Shown: one piece after another, positions 54,812 through 63,010 of the stretch
Numbering within the stretch: the first letter of the stretch is position 1
Layout of the letters: each line of letters opens with the position of its first letter
DNA from: Kibdelosporangium philippinense
Lineage (GTDB): Bacteria; Actinomycetota; Actinomycetes; Mycobacteriales; Pseudonocardiaceae
Assembly (NCBI RefSeq): GCF_021390435.2
Contig: NZ_JAJVCN010000001.1
Span: forward strand, 3,472,001 to 3,536,000
Direction: 5' to 3'
Length of the DNA stretch: 64,000 nt
Notes under the pieces: model-generated
Database searches by the model: none
The model's input: only the letters and a program-made list of their open reading frames with translations
Told to the model about the DNA's origin: nothing
Program-made: the position numbers and the translations under genes

Positions 54812-55993
54812 ATGCCTTTCGCCATTTACGTTCTCGGGCTGGCCGTGTTCGCCCAGGGAACGTCCGAATTCATGCTGTCCGGCCTCGTCCCGGACGTCGC
54901 TGACGACCTACACATTTCCATTCCCGCCGCCGGTTGGCTGACTTCCGCGTACGCCGTCGGCATGGTTCTCGGCGCGCCACTTGTCGCGATGCTCAGCATC
55001 CGCTGGCCGCGCCGCCGGGCGTTGCTGATCTTCCTTCTCACGTTCCTGCTCGCGCATGTCTTGGGCGCCATGACAAGCAGCTTCGAGGTCCTGCTTGGCA
55101 CTCGGATCGTTGCCGCGCTGGCCAATGCCGGTTTCCTCGCGGTTGGGTTGGCTGCCGCGTCGGCCATGGTCGGGTCACAGGCCAAGGGCCGGGCTACTTC
55201 CGTGCTGCTCAGTGGCGTGACTCTTGCTTGTATCGCAGGCGTTCCGCTTGGCGCTGTGCTCAGTGAATTTTGGGGTTGGCGGTCCGCGTTCTGGGCAGTG
55301 GCAATTGTTTCTGTTCCTGCGGTGATTGCCATTCTTTGTGCTGTGCCCGCTTCCGCGGTCGATCCCAATGCGCCAACCGCGCGTCACGAGTTGCGGGCGC
55401 TGCGAACCCCACGGTTGGCTGTCACGCTGCTGTTGGGGGCGTTGGTCAATGGCGCCACCTTCTGTACGTTCACCTATCTTGCCCCGCTTGTCACCGATGT
55501 CGCCGCGCTCAGTACCAATTGGGTGCCGGTCGCGTTGGCGTTGTTCGGCATCGGGTCCTTTGTGGGCGTCACGATTGGCGGGCGTTTCGCGGACACCAAA
55601 CCCTTGCAGCTATTGACGATTGGCGCGATCGCTCTACTGGGCGGCTGGCTGCTGTTCGCGCTCACAGCAGCCAATCCGATTACCGCCCTGGCGCTGGTGT
55701 TCGTTCAGGGAACGCTTTCCTTCGCCGTTGGCTCCACTTTGATCGCGCAGGCCCTGTACGCGGCGACGGATGCACCTACTCTGGCAGGCGGTTTCGCCAC
55801 CGCGGCGTTCAACGTCGGCGCCGCCGTAGGTCCCGTTCTTGGCGGTATCGCCATCGACGCGGGGCTCGGCTACCGCTCGCCTCTCTTGGTGAGTGCGGCG
55901 CTGGTGGCTCTCGCGCTGGTGTCCTATTCAGTCGCCAGGAACGCGGCCCATCGCTCGAACCACTCACGGGGTCGCAGCCCGGAGAGCTTCTGA
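54812..55993 (+). CDS. cmx: Cmx/CmrA-family chloramphenicol efflux MFS transporter
   Basis: 393 aa from ATG 54812 (GGAG about 7 nt upstream). Twelve membrane spans; N-terminal MPFAIYVLGLAVFAQGTSEF is the signature of this drug/proton antiporter branch, followed by LTSAYAVGMVLGAP. Exports chloramphenicol-type drugs, by family. Expression is predicted to be induced through the leader-peptide attenuator in front. The 3' end overlaps the convergent DsbA-like gene by 70 nt, giving an extended polar C-terminus. Confidence 0.88.
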   Translation: MPFAIYVLGLAVFAQGTSEFMLSGLVPDVADDLHISIPAAGWLTSAYAVGMVLGAPLVAMLSIRWPRRRALLIFLLTFLLAHVLGAMTSSFEVLLGTRIVAALANAGFLAVGLAAASAMVGSQAKGRATSVLLSGVTLACIAGVPLGAVLSEFWGWRSAFWAVAIVSVPAVIAILCAVPASAVDPNAPTARHELRALRTPRLAVTLLLGALVNGATFCTFTYLAPLVTDVAALSTNWVPVALALFGIGSFVGVTIGGRFADTKPLQLLTIGAIALLGGWLLFALTAANPITALALVFVQGTLSFAVGSTLIAQALYAATDAPTLAGGFATAAFNVGAAVGPVLGGIAIDAGLGYRSPLLVSAALVALALVSYSVARNAAHRSNHSRGRSPESF

Positions 55994-56484
55994 CCGTCCG
56001 CGATCCACGTCGGCGTGCCGTCGACACCGTTCGCACGGGCCGAAGCCTCCGACTGGTCGAGCGCTTCGGACGTCAGGCCAGTCAGATCGCCGCCCGCTTC
56101 CTTGGCCAGCTCGGCCAGTAGCTCCGCGGACTCGATGTCCTGGCGCTCAGCGAAATAAGCGGTGAACACCGACTCGGCGAACCGGCCCGCGACCGCCGGG
56201 TCGGTCTGCTTGAGCCACTCGAAGGCGGCCAGCGCGGGACGCGAGTAGCCGATCCGGTCTGTCCAGTTCAACGGCAGTCCGGCGGCTTCGGCTTCGGCGG
56301 AGAGGCGGTCATATCGAGGGCCCGTCCGGGGTCCGATCACCACTCCGCCGGGGCCGACCTCGGGGTGGATCTGCATGCCGTGCTCCGCCACCGTCAGCCC
56401 GTGCTCGCGCAGGATCTTGGTGCGGTCTTGCCCGACGTAACAGTAAGGGCAGATGAAGTCGAACCAGTGCTCAACGACGGCCAT
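55924..56484 (-). CDS. DsbA-like thioredoxin-fold protein
   Basis: 186 aa from ATG 56484 (GGAGG 7 nt upstream). DSBA/2-hydroxychromene-2-carboxylate isomerase-like fold with an N-terminal CPYC (FICPYCYVGQ), a helical insert and a cis-Pro loop (GVDGTPTWIADGQKL). No signal peptide, so it acts in the cytoplasm, perhaps as a FrnE-like oxidoreductase. Divergent from a TetR gene with a palindrome between. Confidence 0.83.
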   Translation of the reverse strand: MAVVEHWFDFICPYCYVGQDRTKILREHGLTVAEHGMQIHPEVGPGGVVIGPRTGPRYDRLSAEAEAAGLPLNWTDRIGYSRPALAAFEWLKQTDPAVAGRFAESVFTAYFAERQDIESAELLAELAKEAGGDLTGLTSEALDQSEASARANGVDGTPTWIADGQKLSGLRPREWFERWAAFLATE

Positions 56485-56508
56485 GCCGTCCTCCATTCCT
56501 TCACCACA

Positions 56509-56529
56509 GTTACAATCAGTTGTTGTAAC
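56509..56529. promoter_or_regulatory. TetR operator GTTACA-N9-TGTAAC, site 1
   Basis: GTTACAA (56509-56515) and TTGTAAC (56523-56529) are perfect arms midway between the divergent DsbA-like and TetR genes. The same 21-bp architecture recurs at 59994. Confidence 0.7.
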
Positions 56530-56556
56530 GAAACTTCGGCATGAAATAGTCCGGTG

Positions 56557-57183
56557 ATGCACCCTCGACCAGGTGGACGGCCACGCGACGCCGCGCTCGA
56601 CGAAGCGATCATCCTCGCGACGCGGGAGCGCTTGGTCCAGGACGGCTACTCGCAGATGACTATCGGCGACATCGCCGCCGATGCCGGTGTCAGTCGTCCC
56701 ACGCTGTATCGCCGGTGGAGCACCAAGCTCGAGCTTGTCGTCGACGCGCTGGACTACGGGTTCCGGATGCAGCGCGACATGTACACAGTGGACCTGAGCA
56801 AGATGGAGCCGCGGAAGGCGTTCACCGAAGCCGTCCGGCGCCTTGACCCGGCCTACTTCAATCCGGACGCGATGGTCCTGATGGGCAACTTCGCGGGCGA
56901 GGCGCTCCGGACTCCGGAGCTGTTGGGCATCCTGCGCGAGCACGCGGTCGAGCCCCGGGTCGAGCTGCTGGAGAACTGCTTGTCCCAGTTGCAAGATCGC
57001 GGCGCTGTCCGCGACGACGTCGACAAACACACCATCGCGACCATGTGCTTCGGCAGCTACTTCGCCGCTTTCTATCGTGGCGACGACACCAAGAAGACCG
57101 TCGCGGCTGTCGTCGATGCGCTCTGGCCCGCCATCGCCAAGACAGCCAGGCATGGCGCGCCGGCTGAACCCGTCAGTAATTGA
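56557..57183 (+). CDS. TetR-family transcriptional regulator
   Basis: About 208 aa; GTG 56554 directly before ATG 56557 is an alternative start. TetR HTH (YSQMTIGDIAADAGVSRPTLYRRWSTK, in parts DIAADAGVSRPTLYRRW) and helical TetR_C domain. A 21-bp palindrome overlaps the shared promoter with the DsbA-like gene, and a matching site lies before the cupin gene 3.5 kb away, suggesting a small regulon of DsbA-like protein, cupin protein and itself. Confidence 0.87.
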   Translation: MHPRPGGRPRDAALDEAIILATRERLVQDGYSQMTIGDIAADAGVSRPTLYRRWSTKLELVVDALDYGFRMQRDMYTVDLSKMEPRKAFTEAVRRLDPAYFNPDAMVLMGNFAGEALRTPELLGILREHAVEPRVELLENCLSQLQDRGAVRDDVDKHTIATMCFGSYFAAFYRGDDTKKTVAAVVDALWPAIAKTARHGAPAEPVSN

Positions 57184-57227
57184 CACGATAAGTAGAAAAT
57201 TAAAAACGAGTAGATTGCCGTACGAAC

Positions 57228-57364
57228 ACTAAAGGGTTTCACTCGATCGTGTAACTCTCGGCATAAAGGTGGACCTGAGGTAGTTAAGGTGCCAGTCTCC
57301 CGAGAGTTAAAAACCTGATCGGGTAGTCAATTGCCGAATAGTCCGATTGGCCGAACCCTTTAGT
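57228..57364 (+). ncRNA. structured RNA leader (riboswitch-like) upstream of the Roadblock operon
   Basis: Nested complementary segments: P1 ACTAAAGGGTT (57228-57238) with AACCCTTTAGT (57354-57364); inside it P2 CTCGATCG (57242-57249) with TGATCGGG (57316-57323), which closes P3 TAACTCTCGG (57252-57261) with CCGAGAGTTA (57300-57309); and P4 CAATTG (57328-57333) with CGATTG (57344-57349). This is a multibranch fold ending 6 nt before the GGAG of the first gene, which itself can pair with a following CTCC. The surroundings are AT-richer than the genome. No known riboswitch class fits. Confidence 0.55.
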
Positions 57365-57383
57365 TAACGCGGAGTGACCTCCT

Positions 57384-58145
57384 CTGAGACACGATCATCA
57401 AGCAGCATTCGACGTTCTCGCGAACGCGTTGGCGCGGTGCCAGGCGGATCGAGTCAGCGGCGCGGTGCGGATCGTGGGCAATCCGGGCGGGCTGTTCCAC
57501 TTGCGTGACGGCGCGGTGATCGCCGTGGACAGTCCTGGGGCGCCCGGAGCCGAAACACTGTTGATGCGCTCGGGCAGGATCAGTGAAGAGGACTGGAACG
57601 CGGCGATGCGTGCCATGGCCAGGTCCGGGTCCACGCAATCGGTGCTAGGCACCATCGGGTCCGCTGAGCTGCGAATTCTCGTCATGGCAGTCACTCAGGA
57701 CGGGACATTCGCCACCGCCGCGGGCGTCATCGAGCAGTACGACATCGACGCCCCTGTCGATGTCCTGCTCTCGATACCGGGCGGTGTCGGCCTGGACATA
57801 CTGCTGCGGGAAACGGCCCGGCGCCTGGATGCCATCGCCTGCCTGTCGTTCCCCGTCTCGCCCTTCCGGGAACGCGTCAAACCCGCGCGCGGGACCAACC
57901 CGCAAGGCCTGACGACGGGGCAACTGGAAATCCTCGCGAACGCCACCGGCAGACGCACCGCTCGGGACATCGCCTTCGCGATCGGCCGCGGTGTTTATCC
58001 GGTGACCACGGAAATTTCCCGGATGCTCGATGATGGTCTGTTGGAAATTTCCACCGAGTCGTTTCGCTTTTCACACTGGGGCGTGACCTCGTTGCGGTCT
58101 CGGGCGGAGATCGCGCAGTCTGAGACCAGAAAGGAAACATATTGA
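57384..58145 (+). CDS. DUF4388-like regulator with winged helix, first gene of the Roadblock operon
   Basis: About 253 aa if begun at CTG 57384, which has GGAG 9 nt upstream and gives a sensible helix (LRHDHQAAFDVLANAL); TTG 57429 is the alternative without a ribosome site. N-terminal DUF4388-like domain (SGAVRIVGNPGGLFHLRDGA), C-terminal winged-helix-like part (LTTGQLEILANATGRRTARD in part, DIAFAIGRGVYPVTTEISRM). Overlaps the first Roadblock gene by 4 nt. Confidence 0.72.
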   Translation: MRHDHQAAFDVLANALARCQADRVSGAVRIVGNPGGLFHLRDGAVIAVDSPGAPGAETLLMRSGRISEEDWNAAMRAMARSGSTQSVLGTIGSAELRILVMAVTQDGTFATAAGVIEQYDIDAPVDVLLSIPGGVGLDILLRETARRLDAIACLSFPVSPFRERVKPARGTNPQGLTTGQLEILANATGRRTARDIAFAIGRGVYPVTTEISRMLDDGLLEISTESFRFSHWGVTSLRSRAEIAQSETRKETY

Positions 58146-58510
58146 ACCATGAGGCTCTCGCTGCCGAATTGCAGAAGCTTCGAGAACAGGTGGCCGGAGT
58201 AACCGACACGGTCATCGCCGCCGCCGACGGAATTCCCATCCTCGCCGACGCGGCGGAAACCATCGATCCCGCCAACATCTCCGCACTGGCCGCCGCCGAC
58301 CTCGGGATCGCTCGTCAGGCAGCCGAGCTCACCGGTCAGGGCACACTCCGCCAAACCGTCGTGTACAGCAGCGACGGCTACATGGCGGTGTACGCCATCG
58401 GCCGGTTCGCCTTGATGGTCGTCCTAGGGGACAAGGGCCTGAACGTCGGGCGTCTGCTCTACGAGTCCCAGCCCATGATCGAACGGATCAGCTCGATTCT
58501 CGCCTCATAG
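58142..58510 (+). CDS. Roadblock/LC7-domain protein 1
   Basis: 122 aa from TTG 58142, overlapping the upstream stop. Roadblock fold (VTDTVIAAADGIPILADAA, AIGRFALMVVLGDKGLNVGRLLYES). In bacteria such proteins usually act with Ras-like GTPases (MglB, CvnB). No GTPase is encoded here. First of three in tandem. Confidence 0.85.
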   Translation: MNHEALAAELQKLREQVAGVTDTVIAAADGIPILADAAETIDPANISALAAADLGIARQAAELTGQGTLRQTVVYSSDGYMAVYAIGRFALMVVLGDKGLNVGRLLYESQPMIERISSILAS

Positions 58511-58541
58511 CGAGTCAAACCACAGATGAAAGAAGAGAACA

Positions 58542-58976
58542 TTGAGCGTCGTAGGCAACAATCCACGGGGTATGGCTGACCACGTGGTCTCGTTGACCAA
58601 GCGGTTGCGCCAGGAAATACCCTCCTGCCTGGCCACCGGCGTCGTCGACATGGCCACCGGCATGTTGCTGACGTACGAAACCACCGACACGCACCCGGCC
58701 GAGGTACTCGACCTGCTCGCGGGGGCCACCCTCGACCTCTTCCAGGGCCGCACCGTCACGATGATCGAGGACGTCTTCAAGGAGCGTCGCGGCATCAGCA
58801 GCGCGGAGCACTACTTCCAGGAAATCCTGGTGAACAGCACGAACCTGACGCACCTGTTCATCAGGAACACCATGAACGAAGACGTGGTCGTGGTCGTCGT
58901 CTGCCCCAAATCGGTCAACATCGGAATGCTCTTCGCCGCGGCCAGGCGAGTGGTCAAGGAACTCCGCGCCTTCTGA
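58542..58976 (+). CDS. Roadblock-like protein 2
   Basis: 144 aa. Diverged Roadblock pattern (CLATGVVDMATGMLLTYETT, LFIRNTMNEDVVVVVVCPKSVNIGMLFAAARRVV). A ribosome site is weak and an in-frame ATG at residue 11 is another start. 31 nt after protein 1. Confidence 0.78.
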   Translation: MSVVGNNPRGMADHVVSLTKRLRQEIPSCLATGVVDMATGMLLTYETTDTHPAEVLDLLAGATLDLFQGRTVTMIEDVFKERRGISSAEHYFQEILVNSTNLTHLFIRNTMNEDVVVVVVCPKSVNIGMLFAAARRVVKELRAF

Positions 58977-59005
58977 CGCGTTCGCACTCAAGTAAGGAAA
59001 GTTCC

Positions 59006-59377
59006 GTGAACATCGATACAGCGTTGAAAGAAGCCATGTCCATCTCCGGCGCCGTCGGCGTCGCGTTGGTCGACTACGAGAGCGGCATGTCGCTCGGCAC
59101 CGCCGGCGGCGGCGACTGGCTGAACCTGGAGATCGCTGCCGCGGGCAACACCGAAGTCGTCCGGTCGAAACTCCGGGTGATGTCCGCACTCACCCTCAAC
59201 GACAGCATCGAGGACATCCTGATCACACTGCACCGCCAGTACCACATGATCCGCCTGCTGGACGCGGTGAAGTCCAGAACCTCGCTTTTCCTGTACCTGG
59301 TACTGGAAAGAGAGGTGGCCAACCTCGCGCTGGCCCGGCACTACCTCAAACGCATCGAAGCCGATCTGCAGGTCTAG
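59006..59377 (+). CDS. Roadblock-like protein 3
   Basis: 123 aa with AAGGAAAG before the GTG start. Diverged Roadblock pattern (SISGAVGVALVDYESGMSLG, SLFLYLVLEREVANLALARHYL). The three proteins are only distantly alike, suggesting a hetero-oligomer rather than recent duplication. A perfect 30-bp terminator palindrome follows. Confidence 0.78.
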   Translation: MNIDTALKEAMSISGAVGVALVDYESGMSLGTAGGGDWLNLEIAAAGNTEVVRSKLRVMSALTLNDSIEDILITLHRQYHMIRLLDAVKSRTSLFLYLVLEREVANLALARHYLKRIEADLQV

Positions 59378-59390
59378 CGGGCGGTGACAC

Positions 59391-59420
59391 GGACCGGGCC
59401 CGCGACCGCGGGCCCGGTCC
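59391..59420. terminator. perfect 14-bp-arm terminator hairpin
   Basis: GGACCGGGCCCGCG, AC, CGCGGGCCCGGTCC. Bidirectional terminator between the convergent Roadblock operon and cupin gene. Confidence 0.92.
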
Positions 59421-59465
59421 TGAACTGTCCACAACGGACATTCGAGTCAAGCTGGCGCGGGACTC

Positions 59466-59963
59466 CTAGTGTGTCGGCCCGTTGAGCCCGTACCGGCGCA
59501 CGACATCGTCCAGCCAGTCCGGTGTGTCGTAGACAAGGCCGTACTTCTCGGCCAACGCGGCGAATTCGGGCCCCGAGTTCTTGCCGGAGAGGAGCAATTC
59601 GCTGAGGTCCATGAAGTAGTCCTCGAAGCCGCCTGGCGTGATGACCTCGATGATGCGGCCGGGCACGGTGCCCGCGTTCCACATCGCGTGCATCTGCCCG
59701 CGTGGCTTGGTGATGTACCCGCCGGGGCCCAGCACGATTTCCGTGTCGTCGGACCGGAAACCGATCTCGCCTGCCAACACGATCGAGTGCTCGTCCTCAC
59801 GGGTGTGCAGGTGCGGCCGGGTGATGCTGCCAACCTCGAACGGGTGCTCGACGATTGCCACCTGTCCCCCGTTGGCCTGGCTGTGCAGTTTGTAGACCGC
59901 ACCGAACCCGGGAAGCCGCGCGATATCGCCTTCCCCTGGCTGCACCACCGTCACGTCGGTCAT
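59466..59963 (-). CDS. cupin-domain protein
   Basis: 165 aa. Cupin motif 1 in RPHLHTREDEHSIVLAGEIGF in part (PHLHTREDEHSIVL) with metal-binding His/His/Glu, motif 2 around GQMHAMWNAG. Enzyme or sensor role cannot be chosen. A GTTACA-N9-TGTAAC operator lies about 31-51 bp upstream of its start, matching the TetR operator at 56509. Confidence 0.84.
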   Translation of the reverse strand: MTDVTVVQPGEGDIARLPGFGAVYKLHSQANGGQVAIVEHPFEVGSITRPHLHTREDEHSIVLAGEIGFRSDDTEIVLGPGGYITKPRGQMHAMWNAGTVPGRIIEVITPGGFEDYFMDLSELLLSGKNSGPEFAALAEKYGLVYDTPDWLDDVVRRYGLNGPTH

Positions 59964-59993
59964 CTCAGCCGCCTCCGCACTGTCGCAAGTTAC

Positions 59994-60014
59994 GTTACAA
60001 TGTCTAACTGTAAC
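59994..60014. promoter_or_regulatory. TetR operator GTTACA-N9-TGTAAC, site 2
   Basis: GTTACA (59994-59999) and TGTAAC (60009-60014), same arms and spacing as 56509-56529. Upstream of the cupin gene. Confidence 0.65.
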
Positions 60015-60043
60015 TGTATAGCGTCACGAGCAGTACGGCCTAG

Positions 60044-60245
60044 GTCGTGTCTCGAAGTCCCCGTTCGATGAGAGCCTGCCCCGTCCGGAGGCCGGAGTCG
60101 GGACACAGCGGGGTGGTTCCTGGCGACGCCGCGGTGACGCCGCGAATACTGGTTGTCTTTGGGCGTTTTGTCTTTGGGCGTTGCCGCGGTGGCGTCAGGG
60201 GCCGCATCCGGCCCGGCTATCGCGGACGGGGCTTTGAGACACGGC
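60044..60245. mobile_element. 202-bp MITE with CTAG target duplication
   Basis: Left end GTCGTGTCTCGAAGTCCCCG and right end (reverse complement GCCGTGTCTCAAAGCCCCG) are long imperfect terminal repeats, flanked by CTAG at 60040-60043 and 60246-60249. No gene inside; it has further internal inverted repeats and a tandem 15-bp duplication of TTGTCTTTGGGCGTT (60153-60182). The right CTAG includes the TAG stop codon of the LuxR gene, so insertion occurred at that stop without damage to the protein. Confidence 0.8.
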
Positions 60246-62900
60246 CTAGAGCAGGCCACGCTCACGTGCCACGGAAATCGCGTCACGCCTGTGCCGGACG
60301 CCCAGCTTCCGGTAGATCCCGCGCAGGTGTGTCTTGACCGTGTTCACCGACACGAACAGGTTCTGTGCGATCTCCTCGGTCGTTCGCATCGACGGAAGCT
60401 CGGCGAGCAGAACCTGTTCCCGCGCGGTCAGCCCGTCGGCCAGGTCAGGAACGTGTGCCGGGAGCGCGTCCCGAACACTGGTCGCGAACACCTCCAGCCT
60501 GCCGAAGCGTCCAGCCCCTCGCGCAAGCAGCGCACGGACCGAATGCCCGGCGTCACGAAACGGTCTGCGTGCGTTGTGCGGCGCTGCGATCGCCAGCGCA
60601 CGGCACAGTGCTTCGTGTGCCCGTTGACGCTCTCCTATCCGGTCCGCCAGGTGAGCCTCCAGGAGCCAGGCCTCGACCACGGTCGACGCGGCGACGGCCC
60701 GCGTCTGTCCGGAAAGCAGCGGCGCGAGGATCCGTCGAGGTGACCCCATTTTCCCTTTGTGGACATAATGCACAGCACGCAGCAGATCCTGTTCCCCACA
60801 TCGGATTCCGATCTTCTCGATCTCGTCGAGGACCTCGAGCGCCCATGGGTACTCCCCCACGCGCAGCGCCATCCGTTGCCGGGCAGGCGCGGCATAGGCG
60901 ATCATCGCGGGCGAGATGTCCCGCTTCGCCAGACGTTTCCAGTGTCCGCGCAGATCGGCGACGATCTCGTGCGGATCATGGGAGGTGTCGAACTCGATCA
61001 TCGCGTCGAGCGTGTGCACACACAGTTCGATGGTGGCATCGGTGACGGCCGGCATCAGACCGGCGGCGACTGTGGCGAGCCGACGAGCCTTGTCGTCCTC
61101 AAGTCGTTGGTAGGCGGCGACTCCGAACAGTGTGTACGCGTACGCCGCGCGAGAGCTCTCGGCCCAGCCTCGTGTTCTGGCGAAAGCCAGTGTGTCGGCG
61201 ATTTGTCTGTCCACCGCCGACAGATCGCCGTGCACAGCCGCGATCGCGACCAGATGCGTACGGCACTCCAGCGCGATGGCGTCTCGCTGCTCACTGCCGG
61301 CCATGCTCAACGCCTGGCGAAGTGCCGCTTCGGCCGCCTGCTGCCGACCGAGCCACGCCTGCGCCACGCCCGCGTTGAACGTGGCCATCAGGTCGAGGTC
61401 GAAATCACCGGTGCGGCCCGCGTTGGTGGCACGCAGTTCGGTCAAGGCCGGGCGAATGTCTCCGGCCAATCGGGACCGATGCAATTGGACGGTGGCACGC
61501 AAGGCCTTCAGCCGTTGTGTCCGCGGTGGATAGACCGAGTCGGCGATCCGGCGCAGCCAGCGGTCCGCTGCGGGTACGTCACCGAGATCCAGCGCCGCCG
61601 CGGCGGCCACGAGGGCGACCGACGGCCGGTTGAGCACGTGTTCCGGTGCGGTCCGCAAGATCCGCCACAGCAGTGCCGACTGTCCTTTCAGAATGTGGCC
61701 GAGCCCGGACCGGGCGGCAAGCCGCGCGGCCAGCTCGTGGTCGCCCGCCTTCAGACTGTGCTCCAACGCTCGCAGCGGATCACCGTTGGCGTTCAACCAG
61801 ACCGCGGCGATCCGGTGCTGACGTTGCAGTGCCGAGAACCGGCGGCGGCCGAGCTCGGCACACAGATAACCACGCAGCAACGGGTGATACCGGAATTGCG
61901 CCGGTGCTTCATCGGCTGTGGACGTCAGGATACTCGTGCGCTCCAGCCGATCGATGATCTGCCCGGCATTCTCCCGCCCGGAGAGCTCCACCGCGAGATC
62001 GGTGGTGAACGCCCGGCACACGCACGTCGCCAGCATGAACTGCTGTACCTCGTCGGGCTGCCGGGCGAACACCTCCCGCAGCAGGTAGTCGGCCACCACC
62101 CGGTCGTCTCCGGTGATCCGGGGCAGCGCCGAGTCGGCGCTCAACGACGCGAACCTCAAGCCGGCGGCCCAGCCTTCGGTCCGTTCCATCAAGGCGGCGA
62201 GCCCTGCCCGGGTCAGGGTGATCCCTTCCTTGGCATACAGCAGACGGGCTTCGGCCGCGGTGAACGTGAGCTCCTCTGGCCCGATCTCCCTGAGCCGGTT
62301 CTCCAGCCGCAGCCTCGGCAGCACGAGCGGCGGCAGAAACCGGGTCGCCAGCACGACTCGCAGTGCGCGTGGTAAGTCGCGCAACAGCAGGTTCATCGTA
62401 CGCACGGCCGCGTTGGACTGGATCTCGTGCACCCCGTCGATGATCAGCACCACCGGCTCGGACACCCGCTCGAACTCGGCGACGATCGCGTTGACAAGCA
62501 CCGCATACGATTCGCCGCGCGGGATGGGCAGATCGCCCAGCGGAAGTGCGCAGCGCTCGCGTAGTGCTTGCAGGATGACCGTCCACAACACTGTGGGATC
62601 GTTGTCCTCAGTGTCCACCGAGACCCATGCGACCGGCGTGTCCCAGCGTTCGATCCGGCGCCGTGCCCACGCCGCGAGCATCGTCGTCTTGCCTGCTCCC
62701 GCCGGTGCGCAGACAACCGTCACCGGTGGTATAGCGTCGCCGTCGAACACCGCCGCGTCCAGCAGCGTGTGTAGCCGGTCCCGGATCAGCGTGGTGGGTG
62801 GGACGTCCGGGATTCTGGTTCGCGCGGCAGGCACCGGTCCGCGGTGGCCGAGGCAGTTCCCTGTTCTGCCGGCTCGGCCTCTCGATCCCGTCAGCTGCAT
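60246..62900 (-). CDS. MalT-like LuxR-family (LAL) transcriptional regulator
   Basis: 884 aa from ATG 62900, with GGGGAG about 4 nt upstream. N-terminal P-loop STAND ATPase (VCAPAGAGKTTML, Walker B VLIIDGVHEI), a long helical-repeat sensor region, and a C-terminal LuxR HTH (LTAREQVLLAELPSMRTTEE in part, NLFVSVNTVKTHLRGIYRKL). Such regulators bind an inducer in the repeat region and activate nearby metabolic operons. Ends at a MITE. The GH15 gene is upstream on the same strand. Confidence 0.9.
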   Translation of the reverse strand: MQLTGSRGRAGRTGNCLGHRGPVPAARTRIPDVPPTTLIRDRLHTLLDAAVFDGDAIPPVTVVCAPAGAGKTTMLAAWARRRIERWDTPVAWVSVDTEDNDPTVLWTVILQALRERCALPLGDLPIPRGESYAVLVNAIVAEFERVSEPVVLIIDGVHEIQSNAAVRTMNLLLRDLPRALRVVLATRFLPPLVLPRLRLENRLREIGPEELTFTAAEARLLYAKEGITLTRAGLAALMERTEGWAAGLRFASLSADSALPRITGDDRVVADYLLREVFARQPDEVQQFMLATCVCRAFTTDLAVELSGRENAGQIIDRLERTSILTSTADEAPAQFRYHPLLRGYLCAELGRRRFSALQRQHRIAAVWLNANGDPLRALEHSLKAGDHELAARLAARSGLGHILKGQSALLWRILRTAPEHVLNRPSVALVAAAAALDLGDVPAADRWLRRIADSVYPPRTQRLKALRATVQLHRSRLAGDIRPALTELRATNAGRTGDFDLDLMATFNAGVAQAWLGRQQAAEAALRQALSMAGSEQRDAIALECRTHLVAIAAVHGDLSAVDRQIADTLAFARTRGWAESSRAAYAYTLFGVAAYQRLEDDKARRLATVAAGLMPAVTDATIELCVHTLDAMIEFDTSHDPHEIVADLRGHWKRLAKRDISPAMIAYAAPARQRMALRVGEYPWALEVLDEIEKIGIRCGEQDLLRAVHYVHKGKMGSPRRILAPLLSGQTRAVAASTVVEAWLLEAHLADRIGERQRAHEALCRALAIAAPHNARRPFRDAGHSVRALLARGAGRFGRLEVFATSVRDALPAHVPDLADGLTAREQVLLAELPSMRTTEEIAQNLFVSVNTVKTHLRGIYRKLGVRHRRDAISVARERGLL

Positions 62901-63010
62901 TCTTCTCCCCGATGCGTGTTTGCCCTGATTCGTTGCCCCGACTTGAAAGTCCACTTATCTAGCAGCCGGGAACAACCGCGCACTTCGTCCGCACGGGGTG
63001 ATTCACACCA

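Noticed and set aside
57310..57335. AACCTGATCGGGTA resembling the TPP riboswitch 3' element
   Set aside because: The CUGAGA element and the following conserved GCG-containing segment are missing or misplaced, and the helices drawn do not match the TPP fold.
60759..62375. 538-codon frame antisense to the LuxR regulator
   Set aside because: No domain, and the coding strand has complete ATPase and HTH motifs.
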